Positions 19,231-28,370 of a stretch of DNA of 64,000 nucleotides are shown here, piece by piece. The position numbers and the translations under genes are program-made. A model generated the notes under the pieces. The model ran no database searches and had not been told where the DNA came from. It worked only from the letters and a program-made list of their open reading frames with translations. Each line of letters begins with the position of its first letter. Position 1 is the first letter of the stretch. Source of the DNA: Neorhizobium sp. SHOUNA12A (GTDB lineage: Bacteria; Pseudomonadota; Alphaproteobacteria; Rhizobiales; Rhizobiaceae); NCBI RefSeq assembly GCF_023006505.1, contig NZ_JALBGV010000006.1, positions 1-64,000 of the forward strand, read 5' to 3'.

Positions 19231-19818
19231 TCAATTATTTGTCGCAGGCGCGTCATCTGCCGCCGGCTGATCCTGAGCCGGAGCGCCATCGGCAGGCGCT
19301 GCTTCCTTGCCGAGGATGCGCGCGCGAATCTGCGGCTCAATATCGGCGGGCAGTACGGCTTCGAGGCGGGCGACCAGCGTATCGAGGAATGGCTTCGATT
19401 TCGCCTGCGTCACCCAGGTTGGCTGGGCATTGGCGGCCACCAGCCAGTTCCAGAACGCGACGGCGACGACGAGCAGCAGGATGCCGCGAGCGGCGCCGAA
19501 CAGGAAACCAAGCGTCCGGTCGAGCGCGCCGATGCGGCTGTCGATGATGAAATCGGCGATCCGCGTGGTGATGAACGAGATGACGATCAGCGCGATCAGG
19601 AAGATGGCACCCGCGGACGCGGCGATCGCGATGCGCTCGTCACTCAGGTGAGGTTTCACATAGGGCAGAACCAGGGGGTAGAGGTAATAGGCGGCGGCGA
19701 TTGAGCCGGCCCAGCTCGCTATCGACAGCACCTCTCGCGAAAAGCCGCGAACCATGGCGAGAACGGCGGAAAACAGCGTCACAGCGATGACGATACCATC
19801 GAAAATCGTGATGGGCAT
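19231..19818 (-). CDS. cvpA: CvpA-family membrane protein
   Basis: A 195-residue protein with four membrane helices (starting ITIFDGIVIAVTLFSAVLAMVRGF) and the family phrase REVLSIASWAGSIAAA. The C-terminal 60 residues are soluble and end in an Ala/Asp/Pro-rich tail. CvpA is needed for colicin V production in E. coli and is linked to envelope homeostasis elsewhere; the mechanism is unknown. The purF neighbour is ancestral. Confidence 0.9.
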   Translation of the reverse strand: MPITIFDGIVIAVTLFSAVLAMVRGFSREVLSIASWAGSIAAAYYLYPLVLPYVKPHLSDERIAIAASAGAIFLIALIVISFITTRIADFIIDSRIGALDRTLGFLFGAARGILLLVVAVAFWNWLVAANAQPTWVTQAKSKPFLDTLVARLEAVLPADIEPQIRARILGKEAAPADGAPAQDQPAADDAPATNN

Positions 19819-19922
19819 ATATGATCTACTCCAGACTTGCCGACTTCAAGACTTGCCGGCTTTTAGCCCGGCGCCCCGCCTTACCGCAGCCGTCATACAT
19901 CAGCGGGCTTGTTAACGGAAGA

Positions 19923-21326
19923 TCAATCATCTTCCGGCGTTTGTCTCAGCTTGGCGGCGGAACCGGCAATGCGCGATACCAGGTCCGGCAGGTCCTCGAT
20001 CGTCACCCAGCGTCCGTTCGCGCCCTTCGGCACTTCGGCGGACGTGGCCGGCAGCATCGCCCCTGGAAAACCAAGTTTCTCAGCTTCCTTAAGGCGTTGC
20101 GCAGTCTGCGAAACCGGCCGCACCGCGCCCGAGAGGCTGATTTCGCCGAAATAGACGCAATCGGCCGGCAGGGCAAGGCCGGCAAGCGACGAGACCAGTG
20201 CGGAAGCGACCGCAAGATCGGCCGCCGGTTCGGTGATGCGGTAGCCGCCCGCGACGTTCAGATAGACGTCGTGCTGGCCGAGCTTGACGCCGCAATGGGC
20301 CTCCAGCACCGCGAGAATCATCGACAGGCGTGACGAATCCCAGCCGACCACGGCGCGCCTGGGCGTGCCGAGCGAGGTCGGCGCGACCAGCGCCTGCACT
20401 TCGACGAGAACCGGCCTTGTGCCTTCCATGCCGGCAAAGACGGCAGCACCTGGCGATTTCGAGTTGCGCTCGCCGAGGAAAAGTTCGGACGGGTTGGTGA
20501 CCTCGCGCAGGCCCTTGTCGGACATTTCGAAGACGCCGATCTCGTCGGTCGGCCCGAATCGGTTCTTGACGGTGCGCAGAATGCGGTAGTGGTGGCCGCG
20601 GTCGCCCTCGAAATAGAGGACCGCATCGACCATGTGCTCGACGACGCGTGGGCCGGCGATCTGGCCTTCCTTGGTGACGTGGCCGACGAGGACCATGGCG
20701 GCGCCCGTCTGTTTGGCAAACCGGATCATCGCCTGGACACCGGTGCGCACCTGGGTGACTGTGCCGGGCGCCGAATCGGCGGTGTCGCTCCACAGCGTCT
20801 GGATCGAATCGATGATGACGAGGTCGGGACGCTTACCCTCGCCGATGGTGGCGAGAATATCCTCGACATTGGTTTCTGCCGCAAGCAGCACTTCGGTATC
20901 GGCGGCATCCAGGCGCTGGGCCCGAAGCCGCACCTGCGCCACCGCCTCTTCGCCCGAGACATAGATGATCCGGTGGCCGCGGCGGGAGAGGGCGGCCGCC
21001 GCCTGCATCAGAAGCGTCGATTTGCCGATGCCCGGATCTCCGCCGACCAGCACTGCCGAACCGCGCACGAAACCACCGCCGGTCGCCCGGTCGAGCTCGG
21101 AAATGCCGGTGAAGATGCGCGGCGCTTCCTCGGTCTCGCCCGACAGGGTGGTGAGCGCCACGGCGCGGCCCTTCTTCGGCACCTTGCCGGGCCCGCTACC
21201 GATGCCGCCCATCTGGTCGTCTTCGATAATGGTGTTCCACTCGCCGCAGCCGTCACACTTGCCGGCCCAGCGGTTATGCACCGTGCCGCAGTTCTGGCAC
21301 ACGAATTGGGTCTTGGATTTTGCCAT
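19923..21326 (-). CDS. radA: DNA repair protein RadA
   Basis: A 467-residue recombination ATPase. It has a zinc finger with Cys 10, 13, 24 and 27, Walker A GGDPGIGKST (about 93-102), the RadA-specific KNRFG motif, and a C-terminal Lon-like domain. RadA processes branched recombination intermediates as a DnaB-like helicase. It lies between alr and cvpA on one strand. Confidence 0.96.
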   Translation of the reverse strand: MAKSKTQFVCQNCGTVHNRWAGKCDGCGEWNTIIEDDQMGGIGSGPGKVPKKGRAVALTTLSGETEEAPRIFTGISELDRATGGGFVRGSAVLVGGDPGIGKSTLLMQAAAALSRRGHRIIYVSGEEAVAQVRLRAQRLDAADTEVLLAAETNVEDILATIGEGKRPDLVIIDSIQTLWSDTADSAPGTVTQVRTGVQAMIRFAKQTGAAMVLVGHVTKEGQIAGPRVVEHMVDAVLYFEGDRGHHYRILRTVKNRFGPTDEIGVFEMSDKGLREVTNPSELFLGERNSKSPGAAVFAGMEGTRPVLVEVQALVAPTSLGTPRRAVVGWDSSRLSMILAVLEAHCGVKLGQHDVYLNVAGGYRITEPAADLAVASALVSSLAGLALPADCVYFGEISLSGAVRPVSQTAQRLKEAEKLGFPGAMLPATSAEVPKGANGRWVTIEDLPDLVSRIAGSAAKLRQTPEDD

Positions 21327-21430
21327 GGGATCAGTTGCCGCCTTCGATATTCACAAAATTCCACCGTGAACAAAAGCGGAACTCATCTTGTCTAATCCGA
21401 AAATGCAGGTGATGGCAAGGAGGACGGGAG

Positions 21431-22594
21431 TTATTCGGCCTCGATGTACCGCCGCTCATGGCGCAGGCCGAGGCTGGTCAGCAGCTCGTAGCCGATCGTG
21501 CCGGCGGCGCGGGCGACGTCGTCAAGGGCGATGTTGGGGCCGAACAGTTCGACATAATCACCGGCAGCGATGTCTGATGCCGGGACGTCGGTGACGTCAA
21601 AGATCGTCAGGTCCATGGTGATGCGGCCGATGACCGGAACCTTGCGGCCGGCGACGAAGCCGAAGCCGCCCTGACCTATGGTCTGGCGCAGCGGCACGCC
21701 GGAACCGGAGAGCGCGCGTTTGTAGCCGTCCGCGTAACCCGCAGAGACGATCGCCAGCCGGCTGTCGCGGGAGAGCTGATAGGTGCCACCGTAGCTCACC
21801 GTCTCGCCCTTTTTGCCGTCGCGGATCTGGATGATGCGAGCTTCCGCCTTGGCGACGGGCTTCATCGGGTTCGGCACCCCGGCCACCGCCTCGCCGCCAT
21901 AAAGCGCGATGCCGGGGCGGGTGAGATCGAAATGATATTCGGGGCCGAGGAAGATCCCGGCAGATGCCGAAAGGCTCGTCTCGATGCCTTCGAAAGCCTC
22001 CGCGACCTTCTGGAAGGCCGAAAGCTGTTTCTGGTTGAGCGGCGAGGAGGGGGTATCGCCGCTATGGAGATGCGAGAGTACCAGGACCGGCGAGAAGCTT
22101 GCCGGCCGCGACACGTCGTCGGCAAAGGCGATGGCGTCCTCAAGCGGCAGGCCGAGCCGGTTGAAGCCGGTGTCCACCTGCAGCGCGCAGGGGTGGTCGC
22201 CGTATTCTGCCGTCACCGACATCCAGAAGGCCAGCTGTTCCTCGGAGGCCAGAACGGGCACCAGATCGTGTTCGAAGAACATCCGCTCCTGACCGGGCCA
22301 GATGCCGGAGAGTACGTAGATCCGGGCGTCGGGCGCATAGGTGCGCAGCGTCATGCCTTCCTGCACCACCGCCACGAAGAAATCCCGGGCGCCGGCCTCG
22401 TAAAGCGTGATGCCGCAATCCTCCAGCCCGAGCCCGTAGGCATCGGCCTTGACGACGGCCGCCGTCCGCGCCGTTCCCGACCGCCGCGCCATCTCCCGCC
22501 AGTTGTCGCCAAGCGCACCCAGATCGACGGTCAGCCGGACCGGCGCGATATCGAAATCGTCGGGATAGGAAAGCTCGCTGTCGAAATCGGTCAT
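21431..22594 (-). CDS. alr: Alanine racemase
   Basis: A 387-residue PLP enzyme making D-alanine for peptidoglycan. The PLP lysine lies in VVKADAYG (Lys about 49). The second-domain catalytic Tyr is in SAGYADGYKR. The N-terminal extension before the barrel is slightly longer than in E. coli. It is downstream of dnaB with a 287-nt gap that holds reduced RIME copy D. Confidence 0.94.
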   Translation of the reverse strand: MTDFDSELSYPDDFDIAPVRLTVDLGALGDNWREMARRSGTARTAAVVKADAYGLGLEDCGITLYEAGARDFFVAVVQEGMTLRTYAPDARIYVLSGIWPGQERMFFEHDLVPVLASEEQLAFWMSVTAEYGDHPCALQVDTGFNRLGLPLEDAIAFADDVSRPASFSPVLVLSHLHSGDTPSSPLNQKQLSAFQKVAEAFEGIETSLSASAGIFLGPEYHFDLTRPGIALYGGEAVAGVPNPMKPVAKAEARIIQIRDGKKGETVSYGGTYQLSRDSRLAIVSAGYADGYKRALSGSGVPLRQTIGQGGFGFVAGRKVPVIGRITMDLTIFDVTDVPASDIAAGDYVELFGPNIALDDVARAAGTIGYELLTSLGLRHERRYIEAE

Positions 22595-22754
22595 GTCGGC
22601 TCGTAAGGCATGAGGATCGGGGGGATGAGAACGGTTGCAGCGATCCTACCGGTTTCGAAGGCAGGAAAAAGACCATGCCTGCAAAATCCTTCGCGCTGCA
22701 CAATCTTTTGGGTCGTGGATGCCGCAGACCTGTCACAAGCGCTGGAATATGCTC

Positions 22755-22788
22755 GCCCCCCTCTGGCCGGCAGGCCAGAGGGGGGCGG
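22755..22788. repeat. Reduced RIME-like element, copy D
   Basis: Only the outer palindrome remains: CCCCCCTCTGGCC joined through GGCA to GGCCAGAGGGGGG. The inner ATCTCCCCC hairpins and the centre are missing. It looks like an internal deletion of the full element seen at three other places. It lies between dnaB and alr. Confidence 0.75.
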
Positions 22789-22881
22789 GCTGGCTCAAAT
22801 ATTGACGATGAAAACCCCAATCCCGCTGAGACGATCCGAAACTTGCCATCGGCCGAAAAATGATATCGGCGACCGCCCTGA

Positions 22882-24378
22882 TCAATGCTCTTCGTATTGC
22901 GTGAAGCTCGGGTCGGCCAAATCGGCGAAGCGGGTATATTCCGACTGGAAGGCGAGCTTGACGGTGCCGGTCGGTCCGTGGCGCTGCTTGGCGATGATCA
23001 CGTCGGCGGTGCCCTTGACCTTGTCCATCAGCACTTCCCATTCGGGATATTTCGGGTCGGCGATGTCGCGTGGTTCCATGTTCTTGACGTAATATTCCTC
23101 GCGGAACACGAACAACACCACGTCGGCGTCCTGTTCAATCGAGCCCGATTCGCGAAGGTCGGAGAGCTGCGGGCGCTTGTCGTCGCGGCTTTCCACCTGG
23201 CGCGAGAGCTGCGACAGCGCGATGATCGGCACGTTGAGTTCCTTGCCGAGCGCTTTCAGGCCGGTGGTGATCTGGGTGATTTCCTGAACGCGGTTCTCGC
23301 CGGATTTACCCGAGCCGGTCATCAGCTGGATATAGTCGACCACCAGGCAATCGAGGCCGCGCTGGCGCTTCAGGCGGCGGGCGCGGGCGGAAAGCTGGGC
23401 GATCGAGATACCGCCGGTCTGGTCGATGAACAGCGGCACCTTCTGCATCATTTGGCTGCAGGCGACGAGCTTTTCGAAATCCGCCTCGGTGATGTCGCCG
23501 CGGCGGATCTTTGACGAGGAGACTTCCGTCTGCTCGGAGATGATACGGGTGGCGAGCTGTTCGGCCGACATTTCGAGCGAATAGAAGCCGACGACGCCGC
23601 CGTTCTTGGCCTTGTACGAACCGTCCGGCTGGACTTCCGGCTCGTAGGAGGCGGCAATGTTATAGGCGATGTTGGTGGCAAGCGAGGTCTTGCCCATGCC
23701 GGGGCGTCCCGCAAGCACGATCAAGTCGGAGCGCTGAAGCCCGCCCATCTTGCTGTCGAGAGACATGATGCCGGTCGAGACACCGGAAAGATGGCCGTCT
23801 CGCTCGAAGGCCTGGCCGGCCATGTCGATCGCAAGCGCCACCGCGTCGTTGAACGACTGGAAACCGCCGTCGTAACGGCCGTTTTCGGCGAGCTCGAACA
23901 GCCGGCGTTCGGTATCCTCGATCTGCGTCTGCGGCGGCATGTCGAGCGGCGCGTCGAAGGCGATGTTGACCATGTCCTCGCCGATGGTGATCAGCGCGCG
24001 GCGTAGCGCCAGGTCGTAGATCGCCCTTCCGTAGTCCTCCGCATTGATGATCGACACGGCTTCGGAGGCGAGGCGGGCGAGATATTGCGCCACCGTCAGG
24101 TCGCCGACCTTGTCGTCGGCGGGCAGGAAGGTCTTGATCGTCACCGGATTGGCGGTCTTGCCCATCCGGATGATGTCGCCGGCGACCTCGAAGATCTTGC
24201 GGTGCAGGGGCTCGTAAAGATGGACGGGCTTCAGGAAATCGGAAACGCGGTAATAGGCGTCGTTATTGACCAGGATCGCGCCGAGAAGCGCCTGTTCGGC
24301 CTCGATATTGTTCGGGGCTTCGCGGTAATGCGGCTCTGCCGGCTGGATGTTGGCGAGCTTGCGTACTGCGTCGTTCAT
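22882..24378 (-). CDS. dnaB: Replicative DNA helicase
   Basis: A 498-residue hexameric helicase of the replisome. It has an N-terminal helical domain (EAEQALLGAILVNNDAYYRV), Walker A GRPGMGKTSLA, Walker B LVVDYIQLM, and ALSQLSRQVESR. ATG 24378 begins MNDAVRKLANI; an upstream in-frame codon adds ten residues without support. It has no intein. Confidence 0.96.
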   Translation of the reverse strand: MNDAVRKLANIQPAEPHYREAPNNIEAEQALLGAILVNNDAYYRVSDFLKPVHLYEPLHRKIFEVAGDIIRMGKTANPVTIKTFLPADDKVGDLTVAQYLARLASEAVSIINAEDYGRAIYDLALRRALITIGEDMVNIAFDAPLDMPPQTQIEDTERRLFELAENGRYDGGFQSFNDAVALAIDMAGQAFERDGHLSGVSTGIMSLDSKMGGLQRSDLIVLAGRPGMGKTSLATNIAYNIAASYEPEVQPDGSYKAKNGGVVGFYSLEMSAEQLATRIISEQTEVSSSKIRRGDITEADFEKLVACSQMMQKVPLFIDQTGGISIAQLSARARRLKRQRGLDCLVVDYIQLMTGSGKSGENRVQEITQITTGLKALGKELNVPIIALSQLSRQVESRDDKRPQLSDLRESGSIEQDADVVLFVFREEYYVKNMEPRDIADPKYPEWEVLMDKVKGTADVIIAKQRHGPTGTVKLAFQSEYTRFADLADPSFTQYEEH

Positions 24379-24574
24379 GGTCTTCTGTCCGTTCTGTCCT
24401 GCTGCCAAGCCGTCGGTTCTAACGGGTTGCGAGGCGTCCTGAAATGATTCAGTTCGCTACACACAGTGATTCACAGGCCACCCATAAAATTGCGGAGGAC
24501 GGCACGAATCCGGTTGACTGTGGCAATCGGCGAATCGCTGGTGTGACGCCTCATTCTACACGTTGAAAAGAGAC

Positions 24575-24606
24575 AAAAAAACGCCCGGACCTTTCGGGCC
24601 GGGCGC
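24575..24606 (-). terminator. Intrinsic terminator of the rplI transcript
   Basis: On the minus strand a GC-rich hairpin (CGCCCGG...CCGGGCG arms at 24582-24588 and 24599-24605, GAAAG-type loop) is followed by seven T. It starts 27 nt after the rplI stop. This is the strongest terminator in the window. Confidence 0.9.
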
Positions 24607-24632
24607 TCTTTGAAATGCTTTGGAAAAGACGA

Positions 24633-25208
24633 TTATTCGTCTTCGCCGACGCCGTCGGCTTCCGGATCGAAGAAGTCTTCCGGACGCAGCGCATCTTCGT
24701 CGACGCCGTAGATGGCGTCGGCCGAGGTGAGGCTTTCGCCCTGGGACTGGCGTTCAGCTTCTTCCGTCGAGCGGGCGACGTTCAGCTGGACCGAAACTTC
24801 GACTTCCGCATGCAGGTGCAGGGAGACCTTGTGCAGGCCGATTTCCTTGATCGGCGTGTTGAGGTCGACCTGGTTGCGGCCGATGGTGAAGCCTTCGGCA
24901 GCGAGCGCTTCGACGATGTCGCGGGCAGCAACCGAGCCGTAGAGCTGGCCGGTTTCGCCGGCGGCGCGCACGACGACGAAGGACTTGCCGTCGAGAACTT
25001 CGGCGACCTTCAGGGCTTCGCCCTTGCGCTCGAGGTTGCGGGCTTCGAGCGTGGCGCGCTCGGATTCGAAGCGCTTCTTGTTAGCTTCGTTGGAGCGGAG
25101 AGCCTTGCCGAGCGGCAGGAGGTAGTTACGGGCAAAGCCGTCGCGAACCTTGACGGTTTCGCCCATCTGGCCAAGCTTCGGTACGCGTTCAAGCAGGATG
25201 ACTTGCAT
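24633..25208 (-). CDS. rplI: 50S ribosomal protein L9
   Basis: A 191-residue L9 with [32 protein letters not shown] as the canonical start (N-domain binding 23S rRNA) and a C-terminal domain ending in an acidic tail (about 20 residues rich in Asp/Glu) longer than E. coli L9. It is the last gene of rpsF-rpsR-DUF2232-rplI and is followed by a strong terminator. Confidence 0.97.
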   Translation of the reverse strand: MQVILLERVPKLGQMGETVKVRDGFARNYLLPLGKALRSNEANKKRFESERATLEARNLERKGEALKVAEVLDGKSFVVVRAAGETGQLYGSVAARDIVEALAAEGFTIGRNQVDLNTPIKEIGLHKVSLHLHAEVEVSVQLNVARSTEEAERQSQGESLTSADAIYGVDEDALRPEDFFDPEADGVGEDE

Positions 25209-25245
25209 GATTTAGGTTTCCTTTCGATCAGTCGGTTCTTGTTTT

Positions 25246-26232
25246 TCAGTTCTTGTTTTCGGTGGTCTTGTTGTCGGGGCTCGCGCCGGTCTTGAGCGGA
25301 GTGAGCGCGATCGTCCGTCTCGTATCGGAAAGCCCCAGGATGAGGATCGCGATCGCCGGCAGGACGAGCATGGAAGAGAGGTAACAGAGGACGAGGACCG
25401 GGATGCGCCAGTCCTTGCCGAGGCTGCGGAAGTGCAGGGAAGCGAAACCGGCCATCAGGAAGCCGGCGCCGAACGTGCCACAGATCGTCGCGCCGATCAT
25501 CGCCGGGACGCCGCCGAGGAAGGAGAGCACGATGCCGCCGAGGAAGATGAAGATCGCATGCCGGTTCATCCTGAGTGCCGACGGCATGTCCTCGCGTGGA
25601 CGCAAGGCCCGGCCGGAGCGCGATACGATACGCACGGCGATGTAGAAGGCGGCAAACAGCAGCGTCACCCAAACGCCGCCCTGGACGAGCGGCAACATCA
25701 GCACCAGCAGCGACTTGGTCTGCGCCATGCCCGCCGGTTCCGGCGTAAAGGCCGGCTCCTGGGCCTTGAGGGCCGCAGTCATCGCATCGACCATCTGGTC
25801 GGTAAGTTCCGGGCCGTAGCCGATCGCGACCCCGAGCGCGATGACGGCGATCGTCACCAGGCCGCAGAGATGGAGAAGGATATCCGAGATCGGGTACCAG
25901 GCCATCAGGTTGTCCGGGCCGCCGAGTTCGGAGGCGGGACGCGCGAGATTGGCGAGATGCGAAAGCCAGCCCGCCGGGATCAGCGTGAAGACCGCCATGG
26001 CGACGGCAAACATCGGCGAGACGAGGATGGCGCCGAGGGTTCCGGCCGTCACGATGCCGATGACGGCGGCGCGATTGCCCCAGCCGAGGCCGGCGATGAA
26101 GATCGGAAGCGAGGAGGCGGCGTAAAGCAAGGACGCAAACGACAGCTGCGCATTCGCACCCAGCACGAGCAGGGTGGCGGCAATGCCGGCAAGAATGCCG
26201 GTGGGCAGCACTGTCTGTATCTTGTTCGTCAC
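25246..26232 (-). CDS. DUF2232 polytopic membrane protein
   Basis: A 328-residue protein with about eight to nine hydrophobic segments and a short polar C-terminus ending DNKTTENKN. It has the DUF2232 layout. The place between rpsR and rplI is conserved in alphaproteobacteria, but no function is known. The opening (LLVLGANAQLSFASLLYAASSLPIFIAGLGWG) resembles small-molecule transporter S-components, so transport is a guess. Confidence 0.88.
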   Translation of the reverse strand: MTNKIQTVLPTGILAGIAATLLVLGANAQLSFASLLYAASSLPIFIAGLGWGNRAAVIGIVTAGTLGAILVSPMFAVAMAVFTLIPAGWLSHLANLARPASELGGPDNLMAWYPISDILLHLCGLVTIAVIALGVAIGYGPELTDQMVDAMTAALKAQEPAFTPEPAGMAQTKSLLVLMLPLVQGGVWVTLLFAAFYIAVRIVSRSGRALRPREDMPSALRMNRHAIFIFLGGIVLSFLGGVPAMIGATICGTFGAGFLMAGFASLHFRSLGKDWRIPVLVLCYLSSMLVLPAIAILILGLSDTRRTIALTPLKTGASPDNKTTENKN

Positions 26233-26350
26233 GGTCTCGCTGTCCTGCTTTTTGAAGCAGTTAGGGGATCACACCTGAATCACTGTCTCAGGTACTTCAT
26301 CCCCAACATGGGATTTGGAAGGTTCCGATCCGCGCCCATCGCGGAAGGGA

Positions 26351-26381
26351 TAGACCCGCTGACTCTTGATCAGCGGGTCTA
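26351..26381. terminator. Perfect 12-bp hairpin between rpsR and the DUF2232 gene
   Basis: TAGACCCGCTGA/TCAGCGGGTCTA closes a 7-nt loop, 10 nt after the rpsR stop. No T-run follows on the minus strand, so it is either a processing/attenuation structure or a poor terminator. Confidence 0.5.
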
Positions 26382-26391
26382 GTATTCGTAA

Positions 26392-26646
26392 TTACGCTAC
26401 GACGTAGGGCAGCAGGCCGAGGAAGCGGGCGCGCTTGATCGCCTGGGCGAGTTCGCGCTGCTTCTTCTGGGAAACGGCAGTGATGCGCGACGGAACGATT
26501 TTGCCACGCTCGGAAATGTAGCGCTGCAGGAGGCGTACGTCCTTGTAGTCGATCTTCGGCGCATTGGCACCCGAGAACGGGCAGGTCTTGCGGCGGCGAT
26601 GGAACGGACGGCGTGCCTGGGAGGAGGATGATGATACGTCAGCCAT
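26392..26646 (-). CDS. rpsR: 30S ribosomal protein S18
   Basis: An 84-residue S18: basic start ([15 protein letters not shown]), then [29 protein letters not shown], the rRNA-binding core. It starts 22 nt after rpsF, as expected for the pair that forms a heterodimer on the 30S platform. Confidence 0.98.
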   Translation of the reverse strand: MADVSSSSSQARRPFHRRRKTCPFSGANAPKIDYKDVRLLQRYISERGKIVPSRITAVSQKKQRELAQAIKRARFLGLLPYVVA

Positions 26647-26668
26647 GGTCTTTTCTCCTTAGCCTCTA

Positions 26669-27148
26669 TTACGCACGGTCTTCGCGCGGACGGCGCTCGA
26701 AGCCGCCTTCACGCGGACCACGGTCCGGACGGTCGCCGAAGCCGCCTTCGCGGCGCGGAGGACGGTCGCCGAATTCGCGGCGCGGGCCGCGGTCGTCGCC
26801 ATCGCGGCGCGGACGGTCGTCACGGTCGCGCTTCTGCATCATCGCCGACGGACCTTCTTCATGCTTCTCGACGGCGATCGTCATGTAGCGAAGAACGTCT
26901 TCGTTGATGCGCATCTGGCGTTCCATCTCGTGCACGGCCGGAGCCGGTGCGTCGATGTCCATCAGGGCGTAATGAGCCTTGCGGTTCTTGTTGATGCGGT
27001 AGGTGAGGGACTTGAGGCCCCAGTTTTCAATGCGCCCGACTTTGCCGCCGTTAGCTTCGATGACGCCCTTGTACTGTTCGACGAGGGCATCAACCTGCTG
27101 AGCGGACATATCCTGCCGGGCAAGGAATACGTGTTCATAAAGAGCCAT
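26669..27148 (-). CDS. rpsF: 30S ribosomal protein S6
   Basis: A 159-residue S6. The first 105 residues are a normal S6 fold ([34 protein letters not shown]). The last 50 residues are Arg/Asp/Gly/Pro-rich (repeats of [10 protein letters not shown] and [10 protein letters not shown] types), a disordered tail in place of the Glu tail modified by RimK in E. coli. It heads the operon behind a long leader. Confidence 0.97.
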   Translation of the reverse strand: MALYEHVFLARQDMSAQQVDALVEQYKGVIEANGGKVGRIENWGLKSLTYRINKNRKAHYALMDIDAPAPAVHEMERQMRINEDVLRYMTIAVEKHEEGPSAMMQKRDRDDRPRRDGDDRGPRREFGDRPPRREGGFGDRPDRGPREGGFERRPREDRA

Positions 27149-27499
27149 GTAAGCTTTGCCTTTTCTTGCGGTTGTCTACCCGGACCTCGGCGGCTAAGCC
27201 TCAACGACTGCTCCTGAACGGGAAAACCCCAGGCAAGAAAAGTGTTGTTATCGAGACGGTCGAGAGCGGAGACACGGGAGGCTTGGACCCTATGGTCCCT
27301 GCGGCTTGCCTTGCGGCGAACCTGCCCTCCGTTCAGCCACCAGCCAGAAGACCGGGTGTTGCGAACAGCGCGCTTATACGGATTTTTGGCGAGATGGCAA
27401 GGCCGTTCCTCGAACTTCCGCCCGTCATCCTCCTTGTACGCTTGCTGATCGATGTAGCGCCGCTCTCGCCCGGCGGCTTCGTTCGAAAATCACGCGTGC
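27149..27499. other. rpsF leader and promoter region, no gene
   Basis: The 351-nt gap contains the candidate rpsF promoter at 27373-27400 and so a leader of about 215 nt. On the transcript strand the last 90 nt carry GC-rich blocks (GGCTTAGCCGCCGAGG, CCGGGTAGACAACCGC) next to the start codon, where an S6:S18 autoregulatory RNA could lie; I could not fold it to certainty. Confidence 0.45.
27373..27400 (-). promoter_or_regulatory. Candidate sigma-70 promoter of rpsF operon
   Basis: On the minus strand CTTGCCA (-35 TTGCCA, 27395-27400) is followed after 16 nt by TATAAG (-10, 27373-27378). The match to the rhizobial housekeeping consensus and the position upstream of the ribosomal operon support it. 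Confidence 0.55.
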
Positions 27500-28339
27500 T
27501 CAGCCGGGCATGGTTGCAAGCGTCAGCACGAAGAACTCGCGGTAGCAGAAGCCGGGATCGTCAAGCAGCCTCTCGGGATTGGCGGCAACGCCCTGCCAGG
27601 TGGCGAGATCCTCGGACGGAAGCGGGTATTGCGGCGCGACCGTTGCGAAATAGGAGAGCAGGCTGCGGACATAGGCCTTGGTGTCCGCACCGCAATCGGC
27701 CCAGCGCTCCACCAGGAAACCGCGCGCGGTGATGTCCGTCAGCCCGGTTGCGCGAAGGCGCGAGGCGATGCCGGTTCCCGAGCCGGTGCCGAGTACGCCT
27801 TTGGTGGCGAAGGTCGCCAGCCGGATATTCATGAAGCGCGAAAAGGCACCGCTATCCATCGGCAGGACCTGGAGGATATGCGAGTCGAATTCCTTGATCG
27901 CCAGCAGGCCGCCGGGTTTGAGGACGCGCCGCGCTTCGGCGACGGCGGTCTCGAATTCGGCCGGCGTCAGGTATTGCGCGACATTGGCGATCCAGACGCA
28001 GTCGAACGCCGCGTCCGGAAAGGGAAGATCGAGGAGGCTGCCGACCTTGGTGACGATACCGGAGGGGAGGCGGCCTTCCCGGGCAAGCGTTTCCACCCCG
28101 GCGATGTTTTCGGGTGCCAGGTCAAGGGCGGTGATCGCCCCCTCCGTTCCGACGAACTCGGCAAGCAGCGGAAGGAAGTCGCCCCCGCCGCAGCCGGCGT
28201 CGAGCACCGACCATCCGGTTTTTATTCCGACGCTCGAGAGCGCGTGCTCGTATTCCGCCCGCGACGAACGGTAATGAAGATCGAGCCAGGAAGCGTCGCT
28301 CGCCTCGTGGCCCGTCGATGTTGTCCTGGCTCGTGACAT
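27500..28339 (-). CDS. Class I SAM-dependent methyltransferase
   Basis: A 279-residue protein with motif I VLDAGCGGGDF (about 45-55), motif II ALDLAPEN, and post-I LPFPDAAFDCVWIANVAQYLTP with RRVLKPGG, the UbiE/COQ5-type small-molecule methyltransferase pattern. The substrate is unknown. It is downstream of and codirectional with the aldo-keto reductase gene. Confidence 0.82.
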   Translation of the reverse strand: MSRARTTSTGHEASDASWLDLHYRSSRAEYEHALSSVGIKTGWSVLDAGCGGGDFLPLLAEFVGTEGAITALDLAPENIAGVETLAREGRLPSGIVTKVGSLLDLPFPDAAFDCVWIANVAQYLTPAEFETAVAEARRVLKPGGLLAIKEFDSHILQVLPMDSGAFSRFMNIRLATFATKGVLGTGSGTGIASRLRATGLTDITARGFLVERWADCGADTKAYVRSLLSYFATVAPQYPLPSEDLATWQGVAANPERLLDDPGFCYREFFVLTLATMPG

Positions 28340-28370
28340 GGCTTTGCTCCCCCCGAATGCATGCCCTATC

